Positions 41,208-48,602 of a stretch of 64,000 nucleotides of DNA are shown piece after piece. The DNA is from Terriglobales bacterium. GTDB lineage: Bacteria > Acidobacteriota > Terriglobia > Terriglobales > Acidobacteriaceae. Positions within the stretch are counted from its first letter, which is position 1. Every line of letters starts with the position of its first letter. Position numbers and translations under genes: made by a program. The stretch lies in the NCBI GenBank assembly GCA_025934735.1, contig JAICWP010000001.1, forward strand, positions 372,001 to 436,000, in the 5' to 3' direction. A model generated the notes under the pieces. That model was not told the DNA's origin. It ran no database searches and was given only the letters and a program-made list of their open reading frames with translations.

Positions 41208-41270
41208 CGTGGAAGCGTGCGGCTTCAGCCGCACGAATATTGGCGAAGAGAACTACGGCTTTAGCCGCAG
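41208..41270 (+). repeat. REP-like double palindrome with GTGGAAG head
   Basis: The head GTGGAAG (41208-41214) is followed by a perfect 9-bp hairpin CGTGCGGCT-TC-AGCCGCACG (41215-41234), 16 spacer bases, then a second hairpin ACTACGGCT-TT-AGCCGCAGT with one mismatch (41251-41270). It lies in the gene-free stretch 40872-41338. The same unit (head, TC-loop hairpin, spacer, TT-loop hairpin) occurs in reverse at 46326-46383. No RAYT transposase gene is in the window. Confidence 0.75.
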
Positions 41271-41338
41271 TGGTTTCGGGAGAATACATTCAACCGGATG
41301 GCTCTAACCCGCTCCCGGCTCGGCGACCGACTCAGCCG

Positions 41339-41449
41339 CTACCCGGCCACCGCTCGGATCACCGGCACCATTAACAACATGATACTGGCTAAACCCCACA
41401 GTACCGCGACACTGCGAATGGCTCGATTCACTTTGGATAGTTTTCGCAT
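41339..41449 (-). CDS. 36-aa single-span membrane peptide
   Basis: A short frame encoding 36 residues: a basic N-terminus (MRKLSKVNRAIR) and one hydrophobic span (SVAVLWGLASIMLLMVPVI) with a short tail. AAGGA sits 4 bases before the ATG, and the gene starts 13 bases after the DUF2892 stop on the same strand, so it looks like the last cistron of that operon. A positive-inside layout fits a true membrane peptide. Too short for certainty. Confidence 0.5.
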   Translation of the reverse strand: MRKLSKVNRAIRSVAVLWGLASIMLLMVPVIRAVAG

Positions 41450-41462
41450 AATTCCTTCTATT

Positions 41463-41702
41463 TTATTTGACACCGGCAGCGCCCATTTTGACTGCCGAGG
41501 TGCTGGGCTCGCACACCGCTGGAATGCCCATCCGGCGCAAAAATGCCATCATTGGGCACCAGTTGGTGAGGCCCGATTGGAACAGGTTCAAGCCCACGAA
41601 GGCGGTGAACAGGTACCAGTACGGGCTTACCCAGTGTCCCAGGGCCAGCGAAGCCAGTATAAACGTGCCAGCGATCAGTCTTAAAGAACGTTCAATTGTC
41701 AC
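41463..41702 (-). CDS. DUF2892 (YgaP-like) membrane protein
   Basis: A 79-residue inner-membrane protein with two helices (LIAGTFILASLALGHW and YWYLFTAFVGLNLFQSGLT) followed by NWCPMMAFLRRMGI, the DUF2892/YgaP-tail signature. It starts with GTG at 41702, with GGAGG 8 bases upstream. In other bacteria these small proteins accompany rhodanese domains or RND pumps; here it lies directly downstream of the RND permease. It probably shares its transcript. A C-terminal stretch (VCEPSTSAVKMGAAGVK) is variable. Confidence 0.82.
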   Translation of the reverse strand: MTIERSLRLIAGTFILASLALGHWVSPYWYLFTAFVGLNLFQSGLTNWCPMMAFLRRMGIPAVCEPSTSAVKMGAAGVK

Positions 41703-41739
41703 GGTGTTACCTCCGTCATAACAAAGCCTGTGTGGGGAC

Positions 41740-41752
41740 GGGGCTTTGCCCC
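41740..41752 (+). repeat. GGGGC-TTT-GCCCC palindrome
   Basis: A 5-bp perfect hairpin in the 65-base gap between the RND permease and DUF2892, followed by CTATACAAT. A related but larger element with the same GGGGCTATGCCCC core and a CCTATA tail lies at 48494-48540. Possibly a second dispersed palindrome family, or a weak attenuator. Confidence 0.4.
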
Positions 41753-41766
41753 TATACAATCCATCT

Positions 41767-44700
41767 CTAGTCCGCGCTCTGCGCCAGTACCGGAGCAGAT
41801 GGCATTCTCGCCGCCTCGCCTTTGCGCTCGCTCAGGTAATACAAAACCGGCACCGCCATGCGCGAGAGCACGGTGGAGGCTACTTCCCCCGCCATCAGCG
41901 AGATCGCCAGCCCTTGGAAAATGGGGTCGAAAAGGATGACGCTGGCGCCCACCACCACCGCCGCCGCAGTCAGCAGCATGGGCCGGAAGCGCACCGCGCC
42001 CGCGTCCACCACGGCCTCTGCCAGGGGCATGCCCTGCCGCCGCCGCAACTCGATAAAGTCCACCAGAATGATGGAATTCCGCACAATAATGCCCGCGCCA
42101 GCGATGAAACCGATCATGGATGTGGCGGTGAAGAACGCGCCCATCAGCGCGTGTGCGGGCAAAATGCCAACCAGGGTCAACGGAATGGGCGCCATAATCA
42201 CCAGCGGTGTCTTAAACGACTTGAACCAGCCCACTACCAGGATGTAGATCAGCACCAGCACGGCGGCAAACGCGAGTCCCAGGTCGCGGAACACCTCTAC
42301 GGTGATATGCCACTCCCCGTCCCACTTCATGCTCAGGCGCTCGGTGGACTCGGGCAGGGTAGTGCCGGTGTACTGCCGCAGCTGGTAGCCCTCGGGCAAT
42401 TTGATTTGGGAAATGGGTTCGCGCATCTTCAGCAGCGCATAAACCGGGCTCTCTTCCTCGCCGGAAACATCGCTGGTCACATAAACCACCTCGCGCAGGT
42501 TTTTCCGGTAGATGCTGGTGTCAATGGTGGTTTGTTTGAAGTTGGTGACCTCGTTTAACGAAACCTGGTGGCCATCGGCCGTTGGCAGCTTGAGCGCGCC
42601 CAGGTCCTGCATGCTGGAACGTTCCGGACGGGCCAGCTGCACCTCAATGGGCACATCTTCCCGCGAATTGGGATTGTGCAGCAGCCCGGCCTCGGCGCCA
42701 TGGAGGGCGATGCGCATGGTCTGGGTCACATCGGCAGCGGAAATGCCGTGCAACGCCGCCTTGTCCAGATCCACCTGCATGTCGTACTTGGTTTGTGGGT
42801 CCTCGACGTACCAGTCCACATCCACCACGCCCGGCGTCTTCTGGAATACCCTTTTGATCTGTGCGGCTACCTGCGTCTGCCGCTTCAAGTCGGGGCCGTA
42901 AACTTCGGCCACCATGGTCTCCAGCACCGGCGGGCCAGGCGGCACCTCCGCCAGCTTGATGCGGGCACCAAAGGGCTGGGCAATAGCCGCCAGCTGCGGC
43001 CGCAGCCGGCGCGCGATTTCATGGCTCTGCGCGCTGCGCTCATCCAAGGGCAGCAGGTTCACCTGGATATCCGCCTGGTTGGGCCCCCGCCGCAGGAAGT
43101 AATGCCGCACTAGGCCATTGAAGTTGTAGGGTCCGGACGTGCCGGCGTAAATCTCGTAATCCGTGACCTCGCGCTGTTGCCCCAGATAGCGTCCCAGGGA
43201 CTGCGCCACATGAGCCGTCTGCTCCAGGGTGGTGCCGTCGGGCATGTCAATGATCACCTGGAACTCGCTCTTGTTGTCGAAGGGCAACATCTTCACGCGA
43301 ACCCATTTCAGGGGCACGAAGGTGGCCGCAGCCAGCAGCAGGACCACCACGCCGCCCAGGAAGAACCAGCGGTAACGTGCATGGACAATCAGCGGGTTCA
43401 TCAGCCGCCGGTAAAGGCGCGTGGTCCAGCCTTCAGTTTCGTGCAGGGCGTGCCCGTTTTCGCCCGCGTAGTGGCGAAGCAGCCGCAGCGCCGCCCAGGG
43501 CGATACCACGAAGGCCACGATCAGCGAGAACACCATGGCCGCTGAGGCGCCCACCGGGATAGGCCGCATATAGGGCCCCATCAGCCCGCGCACAAAGGCC
43601 ATGGGCAGGATGGCGGAGATTACGGCGAAGGTGGCGAGGATGGTGGGATTGCCCACCTCGTCCACGGCTTCAACGGCCACGGTGGCCAGGCTGCGCCCGC
43701 GGCTGGAAGGCAGGCGGAAATGGCGCACGATGTTTTCTACCACTACGATGGCATCGTCTACCAGGATGCCGATGGAGAAGATAAGCGCGAACAGCGTCAC
43801 CCGGTTCAGGGTGTAGCCGTAGAAATAAAAAATGGCCAGTGTAAGCGCCAAGGTGACGGGCACGGCCAGCAGCACCACCCCCGATTCGCGCCAGCCCAGC
43901 GCCAGCGCCACCAGCAGCGTGACCGAGAGCGTCGCCAGCAGCAGATGCTTGAGCAGTTCGTTGGATTTGTCTCTGGCGGTCTCGCCGTAATTGCGGGTCA
44001 CTGTGACTTGCAAATCATTGGCCAGCAAGTTGCCGCGAAGCTCATGCACGCGGGCCAGCACGCGGTCCGCGATGATGCTGGCGTTCGTTCCTTTGCGCTT
44101 GGCGATCGTTATGGTGACCGCCGGATACTCAGCGCCGGGAGCTGCCGACGCATGTGTCGAGGCGGGGCTTTGGGTGGCCTGGATGGGGCGAACCGCTCCT
44201 GCTCCATTCGCAAACAGAACATAGTTGTCCGGCTCCGCCGGCCCATCTTCCAACCTCTGCACCACGTCGCGCAGATACACCGGGCGGCCCTGGTGCACGC
44301 CCACTACCACCTGCTGCAAATCCTCAGTGCGAGTGAAGAAGCGCCCAGCCTCAACTTGGAATTCCTGGTTGTCGCGGGCGAAACTACCAGCCAAGCCGCG
44401 GCTGTTGGCCTGCTGCAGCTGCCCCACTACCGCCCCCGGCGTTAGTCCATAGGCCGCCAGCTTCTGCGTGTCCAGCACCACCCGCGCTTGGCGCGGCTGC
44501 CCGCCGATAATTTTGGTTTCGGAAACGTCGTCCAGCTGTTTGAGCGACTGCTCCAGTTCGCCGGCAATGCTGCGCAACTGGTAGCTGTTGTAATTCGGCC
44601 CCCACAGAGTCAGCGCCACGATGGGCACGTCATCAATGGAGCGCACCTTGATCAGCGGCCGTGAAGCGCCTGGGGGAATGCGGTCGAAATTCGAATAGAG

Positions 44701-45075
44701 CTTGTTGTAGGTCCTGACAATGGCGTCTTCTTCTTTTTGCCCGACGTAGAAGCGCACAATGACCATGCTTACGCCCGGCCGGCTGGTGGAGTAGAGGTAC
44801 TCCACCCCGGGCACCTCGCGCAGCAGCTTCTCCATGGGAATGGTGACGCGCTGCTCCACCTCCTGCGCCGAGGCTCCCGGCATCTGCACGAAAACATCGA
44901 GCATGGGCACGATGATCTGCGGCTCTTCCTCGCGCGGCGTCTGCCAAATCGCGAAGGCGCCCAGCAGCAGCGCCGCCGTAATGGCCAGCGGCGTCAGTTT
45001 CGACTGGATGAAGCTGTGCGCGATGCGACCAGCCAGCCGCAGAGGGGACGATTTGTCGTCGGATGTCTTCACCAA
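41767..45075 (-). CDS. RND efflux permease (tripartite pump)
   Basis: A 1102-residue inner-membrane pump with the usual twelve transmembrane helices and two large porter loops. Marks include [20 protein letters not shown] near the N-terminus, PASRPLIKV-type porter sequence ([19 protein letters not shown]), [40 protein letters not shown] (TM4 with the proton-relay Asp pair) and, in the second half, [20 protein letters not shown]. The start is TTG (45075) or the next codon GTG (45072). It acts with the adaptor and TolC genes upstream; substrate range is not predictable. A 157-base repeat-filled gap separates it from the adaptor gene. Confidence 0.92.
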   Translation of the reverse strand: MVKTSDDKSSPLRLAGRIAHSFIQSKLTPLAITAALLLGAFAIWQTPREEEPQIIVPMLDVFVQMPGASAQEVEQRVTIPMEKLLREVPGVEYLYSTSRPGVSMVIVRFYVGQKEEDAIVRTYNKLYSNFDRIPPGASRPLIKVRSIDDVPIVALTLWGPNYNSYQLRSIAGELEQSLKQLDDVSETKIIGGQPRQARVVLDTQKLAAYGLTPGAVVGQLQQANSRGLAGSFARDNQEFQVEAGRFFTRTEDLQQVVVGVHQGRPVYLRDVVQRLEDGPAEPDNYVLFANGAGAVRPIQATQSPASTHASAAPGAEYPAVTITIAKRKGTNASIIADRVLARVHELRGNLLANDLQVTVTRNYGETARDKSNELLKHLLLATLSVTLLVALALGWRESGVVLLAVPVTLALTLAIFYFYGYTLNRVTLFALIFSIGILVDDAIVVVENIVRHFRLPSSRGRSLATVAVEAVDEVGNPTILATFAVISAILPMAFVRGLMGPYMRPIPVGASAAMVFSLIVAFVVSPWAALRLLRHYAGENGHALHETEGWTTRLYRRLMNPLIVHARYRWFFLGGVVVLLLAAATFVPLKWVRVKMLPFDNKSEFQVIIDMPDGTTLEQTAHVAQSLGRYLGQQREVTDYEIYAGTSGPYNFNGLVRHYFLRRGPNQADIQVNLLPLDERSAQSHEIARRLRPQLAAIAQPFGARIKLAEVPPGPPVLETMVAEVYGPDLKRQTQVAAQIKRVFQKTPGVVDVDWYVEDPQTKYDMQVDLDKAALHGISAADVTQTMRIALHGAEAGLLHNPNSREDVPIEVQLARPERSSMQDLGALKLPTADGHQVSLNEVTNFKQTTIDTSIYRKNLREVVYVTSDVSGEEESPVYALLKMREPISQIKLPEGYQLRQYTGTTLPESTERLSMKWDGEWHITVEVFRDLGLAFAAVLVLIYILVVGWFKSFKTPLVIMAPIPLTLVGILPAHALMGAFFTATSMIGFIAGAGIIVRNSIILVDFIELRRRQGMPLAEAVVDAGAVRFRPMLLTAAAVVVGASVILFDPIFQGLAISLMAGEVASTVLSRMAVPVLYYLSERKGEAARMPSAPVLAQSAD

Positions 45076-45240
45076 GTTCTTTCCCGCGGATTAACGCGGA
45101 GTGCTGCGGATGAATTCAGCACTTAGTATTCAGCCAGGAAGCCCTTAGCAATTAGTAGTTAGCATTTAGCCCTTAAACCACTTGCCACCCCCGCCGCTGC
45201 CGTGGACTGGCTAAGTGCTAATTGCTAGCTGCTAATTGCT
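45076..45240. repeat. Inverted word repeats starting at adaptor stop codon
   Basis: On the minus strand the adaptor gene ends GAA AGC AAT TAG, and this AGCAATTAG is the first of several words (AGCAATTAG, CAGCTAGC, AATTAGCACTTAGCC). The same words return in opposite sense as TTAGCAATTAGTAGTTAGC at ~45145-45165, giving an imperfect inverted repeat around a GC-rich core (CCACCCCCGCCGCTGCCGTGG). At 45085-45112 a CGCGGATTAACGCGGAG phrase of another repeat type lies close to the RND start. No gene is present. Confidence 0.65.
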
Positions 45241-46455
45241 TTCCACCCGCTTTCCTACCATCTCCCGATCCCCGGGGGCGGCCACCACGCGCTCTCCGCC
45301 CTGCAATCCAGAGAGCACTTCCACCTGCTCGTCCTGAGCTTTGCCCAGCGTGATGTAGCGCAGGGTGGCTACCCGGTCTTGGCCCACCACGTAGATTCCT
45401 TGCAATTGGCCGCGGTCCAGCACTGCGCTGCGGGGAAGCAGGATGGCCTGCCGATGTCCCCGTGGGATATGGGCACGTCCGAACAGTCCGGAGCGCAAGC
45501 GCGCATCCGCTGGCAATTCGATCTTCACAACAAAGCTGCGGCTGGCGGGATCGGCCGCCGGCAAAATCTGCGCCACGTGGCCGCTGAACTGCTTTCCGGG
45601 AACGGAATCGAGTGCGACCGGCACCGCCTGCCCCAGTTGGATCAGGTGGATATCGCCTTCGTCCACGCTGGCTTCCAAGCGGAACCGCCGCTGGTCTTCC
45701 ACCACCAACAGCGGCATGCCGGGACTGGCCAGCGTGCCGGGATCGGCGCGCTTTTCCGTGACCACGCCATCAAAGGGCGCGCGCACCCGGGTGTAGCCCA
45801 GCGTGGTCTGCGCCTGGGCCAGCGCCGCCTGCGCCTGCGCCAATCCCGCCCGCGCCAGTTGGCTGCGGGCGGCGGCGGCCTGCCGCCGTGCCTTGATTTC
45901 GTCGAACTCCTGCGGGCTAACCGACTTCTTGTTGTACAAATCCTGGTAGCGCTTGAAGGTGGCCTCGGCCAGGGTGTTGTCCGAATCCCCCGCCGCGATC
46001 TCCTGCTGGGCGGCGTTCTCGGCGGCTCTTGCGCGTTGTACTCCAGCCTGGGGCTGCGCGTCTTCCAGCACGGCCAGCACTTCGCCACGCTTTACTCTGT
46101 CGCCTTCCTTCACCCGCATTTCCACGACGTTGCCCATGATTTGGCTGGCAAGCTGGCTGGTTTGCGCGGCCTGCAGCGTGCCTACAGCCTCCAGCCAGTC
46201 GGGGACCGTGGCGCGCTGCGCGGTAAGCAGTTGCACATCTCGAACCGTTTCCGGAGCGGCGGAGACGGTGCGCGGCTCGCTGCTGCAGGCCGCGAAGAAA
46301 AGCATGACAGCCAGCATCGCTACCAGGGCTAAAGCCCGTTTAAAAAGCAGCCTTTTCGCAGGGCTGAAGCCCTGCGCTTCCACTCCATTTGGAATGTCAT
46401 GCTGAGCGGCTTTAGCCGCCGCATGTGTTTCTTGAAAATTGATGATTTTGTTCAT
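45232..46455 (-). CDS. RND periplasmic adaptor (membrane fusion lipoprotein) with repeat-derived N-terminus
   Basis: A 407-residue adaptor. The lipobox FFAACSS (Cys near residue 57) suggests a lipoprotein anchored in the inner membrane. The lipoyl halves (QIMGNVVEMRVKEGDRVKRG and TRVRAPFDGVVTEKRADPGT), an alpha-hairpin and a beta-barrel follow. The ~45 residues before the lipobox, including AQGFSPAKRLLFKRALALVA, are encoded by REP-like palindromes (46326-46419), so part of the signal peptide is repeat-born. Its ATG overlaps the TolC stop (ATGA). The last two codons and stop also come from a repeat. The true start could be one of the downstream Met codons near residue 47. Confidence 0.88.
   Translation of the reverse strand: MNKIINFQETHAAAKAAQHDIPNGVEAQGFSPAKRLLFKRALALVAMLAVMLFFAACSSEPRTVSAAPETVRDVQLLTAQRATVPDWLEAVGTLQAAQTSQLASQIMGNVVEMRVKEGDRVKRGEVLAVLEDAQPQAGVQRARAAENAAQQEIAAGDSDNTLAEATFKRYQDLYNKKSVSPQEFDEIKARRQAAAARSQLARAGLAQAQAALAQAQTTLGYTRVRAPFDGVVTEKRADPGTLASPGMPLLVVEDQRRFRLEASVDEGDIHLIQLGQAVPVALDSVPGKQFSGHVAQILPAADPASRSFVVKIELPADARLRSGLFGRAHIPRGHRQAILLPRSAVLDRGQLQGIYVVGQDRVATLRYITLGKAQDEQVEVLSGLQGGERVVAAPGDREMVGKRVESN
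46326..46419 (-). repeat. REP-like palindromes inside the adaptor coding region
   Basis: Three hairpins lie in the coding sequence: GCGGCT-TT-AGCCGC (46406-46419), CGCAGGGCT-GA-AGCCCTGCG (46357-46376, 9-bp perfect) and GGGCT-AA-AGCCC (46326-46337). Read on the minus strand, the middle hairpin is preceded by GTGGAAG, has a TC loop and is followed by a TT-loop hairpin, the same order as the element at 41208-41270. Confidence 0.75.
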
Positions 46456-47822
46456 GGCTGGATCACCGCCGAACTGGCGCTCAGAGTTCCCGTGGCCAGT
46501 TCCAGATTGGCGTAGCTGGTGCGCAGGCGGTAGACCGCTTCCCAGTAGTCGGTCTGGATCCTACGCGTGGCCTCTTCGATGGTGAGCAAATCCGTAATGG
46601 TAGTAATGCCGGCGTCGTAGCGGTTTTGGTTAATGCGCATGCTCTCTTCCGCCTGCCCTACCGCCGCCTGCCCCACTACCACCTGCTGGCGTGCGGAATC
46701 GAAATCGTAATAGGCGCGCCTCACTTCCAGCCGCACCTGGTCAGCGGCCGCCTGGTGTATAGCCGCAATCCGCTCCTGCAGAGCCTTTTCCCGCGTCAGC
46801 TGGGCCTTCTTGGCGCCGCCCTGAAACAGGTCCATCTGCAGTTCCAGCCCCGCCACCCAGTTGTTGCCTTGCACCTGGGAAAGCGTGGCGCTTTCAGTTT
46901 CCCAGCCGCCAAAGGCGTTCAGCTTGGGGCCGAAGGCCGACTTAGCGATGGACACAGCCTTCTCCTGCGCCGTCTGTTGGGCTTCAATCTGCTTCAGATC
47001 GGGACGCGAGGCCAGCGCCCGCTTCTCCAAATCAGGGAGTGCCGCCCGGGGCAGCGCCCCTTCGCTCAGCCCTTGCGAGGGCTGAAATTCCGCATCCGCC
47101 GGCACCCCCATGGTCGTGTCGAGCTGGGCGGCGGCAAACGCCAGGTTGCTGCGCGCGCGTATCAGTTCCTCTTGCCGGCTGGCCAGGCGCACTTGCGCGC
47201 TCAGCAGGTCCGACTGCACCACTACGCCGCTCTGGTAGCGGGCCTGGCTGCGGTCCAGAATGGATTGCGCCGTCTTTACTGACTGCTCGGCCACGTCCTG
47301 CTGCTTTTGCGCCAGCAGCAGCCCCAGGTAGGCCTGCACCACGCGAAAAATGGTTTCCTGGTCGGCGCGCTCCAGTTGATGGCCGGCGGCTTGCTGCAGG
47401 TCCTTTGCCCGGGCTAGGTTTTTTACATTGGCGAAGGAGTCAAACAGGCTCCAGTTGCCGGAAAAGCGCGAGCTGAAGTTGCCGATCGGCGTCGGCGTGT
47501 TCAGCCGGTTCAGCGCGAAGTCCGCGACCGTGAACCGCTCCTGCCGCAAGCGCGTCCCGAACACGTAGACGGGATCATTTCCGCGGGTGGCGCTCTCCGT
47601 GAAGCTCACGCGCGGCAGCAAACCGGAACGCGCCTCTTGCACGCCCGCTGCGGCGGCATGCTGGTCGGCCACCGCCATCTTCCGCTGCGGATTTTTCTCC
47701 AGCGCCATGCTGACCGCCTGCCGCAGGCTGAGCGGGGCTTGCCCCAGGGCAGCCGGCGCCAGCAGGACCGCGATCACTGCCGCTGATAGAGCGATCTTCC
47801 GCCGAATTGGGTTCGAACCCAT
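46452..47822 (-). CDS. TolC-family outer-membrane efflux channel
   Basis: A 456-residue channel protein with a signal peptide (ALSAAVIAVLLAPAALG-Q). Two outer-membrane-efflux repeats are visible: the first (LRQAVSMALEKNPQRKMAVAD, VVQAYLGLLLAQKQQDVAEQ, YQSGVVVQSDLLSAQVRLA) and the second (RPDLKQIEAQQTAQEKAVSI, RRAYYDFDSARQQVVVGQAA, YDAGITTITDLLTIEEATRR). The paired Y-x-x-G-x-x-x-x-x-D-L-L motifs are classic for TolC. It forms the outer end of the pump encoded by the next two genes, with an ATGA overlap to the adaptor. An earlier in-frame start (47918) is unlikely since the signal begins later. Confidence 0.92.
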   Translation of the reverse strand: MGSNPIRRKIALSAAVIAVLLAPAALGQAPLSLRQAVSMALEKNPQRKMAVADQHAAAAGVQEARSGLLPRVSFTESATRGNDPVYVFGTRLRQERFTVADFALNRLNTPTPIGNFSSRFSGNWSLFDSFANVKNLARAKDLQQAAGHQLERADQETIFRVVQAYLGLLLAQKQQDVAEQSVKTAQSILDRSQARYQSGVVVQSDLLSAQVRLASRQEELIRARSNLAFAAAQLDTTMGVPADAEFQPSQGLSEGALPRAALPDLEKRALASRPDLKQIEAQQTAQEKAVSIAKSAFGPKLNAFGGWETESATLSQVQGNNWVAGLELQMDLFQGGAKKAQLTREKALQERIAAIHQAAADQVRLEVRRAYYDFDSARQQVVVGQAAVGQAEESMRINQNRYDAGITTITDLLTIEEATRRIQTDYWEAVYRLRTSYANLELATGTLSASSAVIQP

Positions 47823-47924
47823 CAACTCTGTTCCGGTCCTCGTGTAAATGTCACTAGCGTATGTCTGCAACCGGGGTGCTTGGCAGTGACTGCCGTCACA
47901 CTGAACCGCCATTGTCATCCCGCA

Positions 47925-48377
47925 TCAGGCCACCGGCTGCGGCTTTTCCGCGCCCATCTCGGCCACGATTTCGTACGTGGTGTGGAAGGCAGCGGTCTGC
48001 TTCACCATGGCCCCTACTGAGCAGTACTTCTCTTCCGACAGGCGAATGGCTTCCTCCACCGCTGCCGGGTCCACGTCGTATCCGGTGATCACGTGATGGA
48101 TACGCACCGTTGTGAAAACCTGCGGAGGACGCTCCGCCTGATCGGCCTCTACGCGCACCTCGTAAGCAGTTACATGCTGGCGGTATTTCTGCCGCAGGAT
48201 GGTGATGACGTCGAAGGCGGTGCATCCGGCCAGTCCGACCGCTACCAATTCGATGGGCTTGGGCCCAGTCGCCCCGGCGCTGTCATCCAGCAGCAGGTGA
48301 TGCCCGCTTCCGCTGCGGGCCACAAATTGGCGTTGCGTCTTAAGTGGTTGAGTAAGAGTGACTTTGGCTTCAATCAT
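47925..48377 (-). CDS. OsmC-family peroxiredoxin-like protein
   Basis: A 150-residue cytosolic protein of the OsmC/Ohr fold. The two redox cysteines are in ELVAVGLAGCTAFDVITIL and IRLSEEKYCSVGAM, with the typical GPKPIELV before the first. OsmC proteins reduce organic or inorganic peroxides using lipoyl or thiol donors. ATG at 48377; GGGAGGAAGCC precedes it. It lies upstream of the pump operon on the same strand with a ~100-base gap, so co-regulation is possible but not shown. Confidence 0.9.
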   Translation of the reverse strand: MIEAKVTLTQPLKTQRQFVARSGSGHHLLLDDSAGATGPKPIELVAVGLAGCTAFDVITILRQKYRQHVTAYEVRVEADQAERPPQVFTTVRIHHVITGYDVDPAAVEEAIRLSEEKYCSVGAMVKQTAAFHTTYEIVAEMGAEKPQPVA

Positions 48378-48493
48378 GGCTTCCTCCCCTGTGCTCCCTC
48401 TTGCCCGATCACATCCATAAATGCAACTGGCGGAGATTTGTTACAGGAGATATGCAGTTCAGCAATACTGCCTGGCAGCCAATACATGCGTGG

Positions 48494-48533
48494 AGGCGGG
48501 GCTATGCCCCGCCTGGACGGGGCGGGACCCCGT
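48494..48533 (+). repeat. GC-rich double palindrome
   Basis: AGGCGGGGC-TAT-GCCCCGCCT (48494-48514) is a 9-bp perfect hairpin followed by ACGGGG-CGGGA-CCCCGT (48517-48533) and CCTATATAGG. It sits in the 225-base gap between lon and osmC that has no gene. The core matches the small palindrome at 41740-41752. Confidence 0.6.
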
Positions 48534-48550
48534 GCCTATATAGGTTGCGC

Positions 48551-48579
48551 AAACAAAAAGGCCCGCCTTGTGGCGGGCC
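48551..48579 (-). terminator. Intrinsic terminator of lon
   Basis: Stem GGCCCGCC/GGCGGGCC (48560-48567 with 48572-48579), loop TTGT, and an A-rich run at 48551-48559 that is a T tail in the minus direction. It lies 24 bases past the lon stop and likely ends the tig-clpP-clpX-lon transcript. Confidence 0.9.
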
Positions 48580-48602
48580 GGTTGGGAAGCTTAAGAGAAG
48601 CG

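Noticed and set aside
40872-41338. Short plus-strand frames at 40964-41149 and 41026-41307 as genes
   Set aside because: They run through the palindromic repeat, lack ribosome sites and encode no recognisable pattern.
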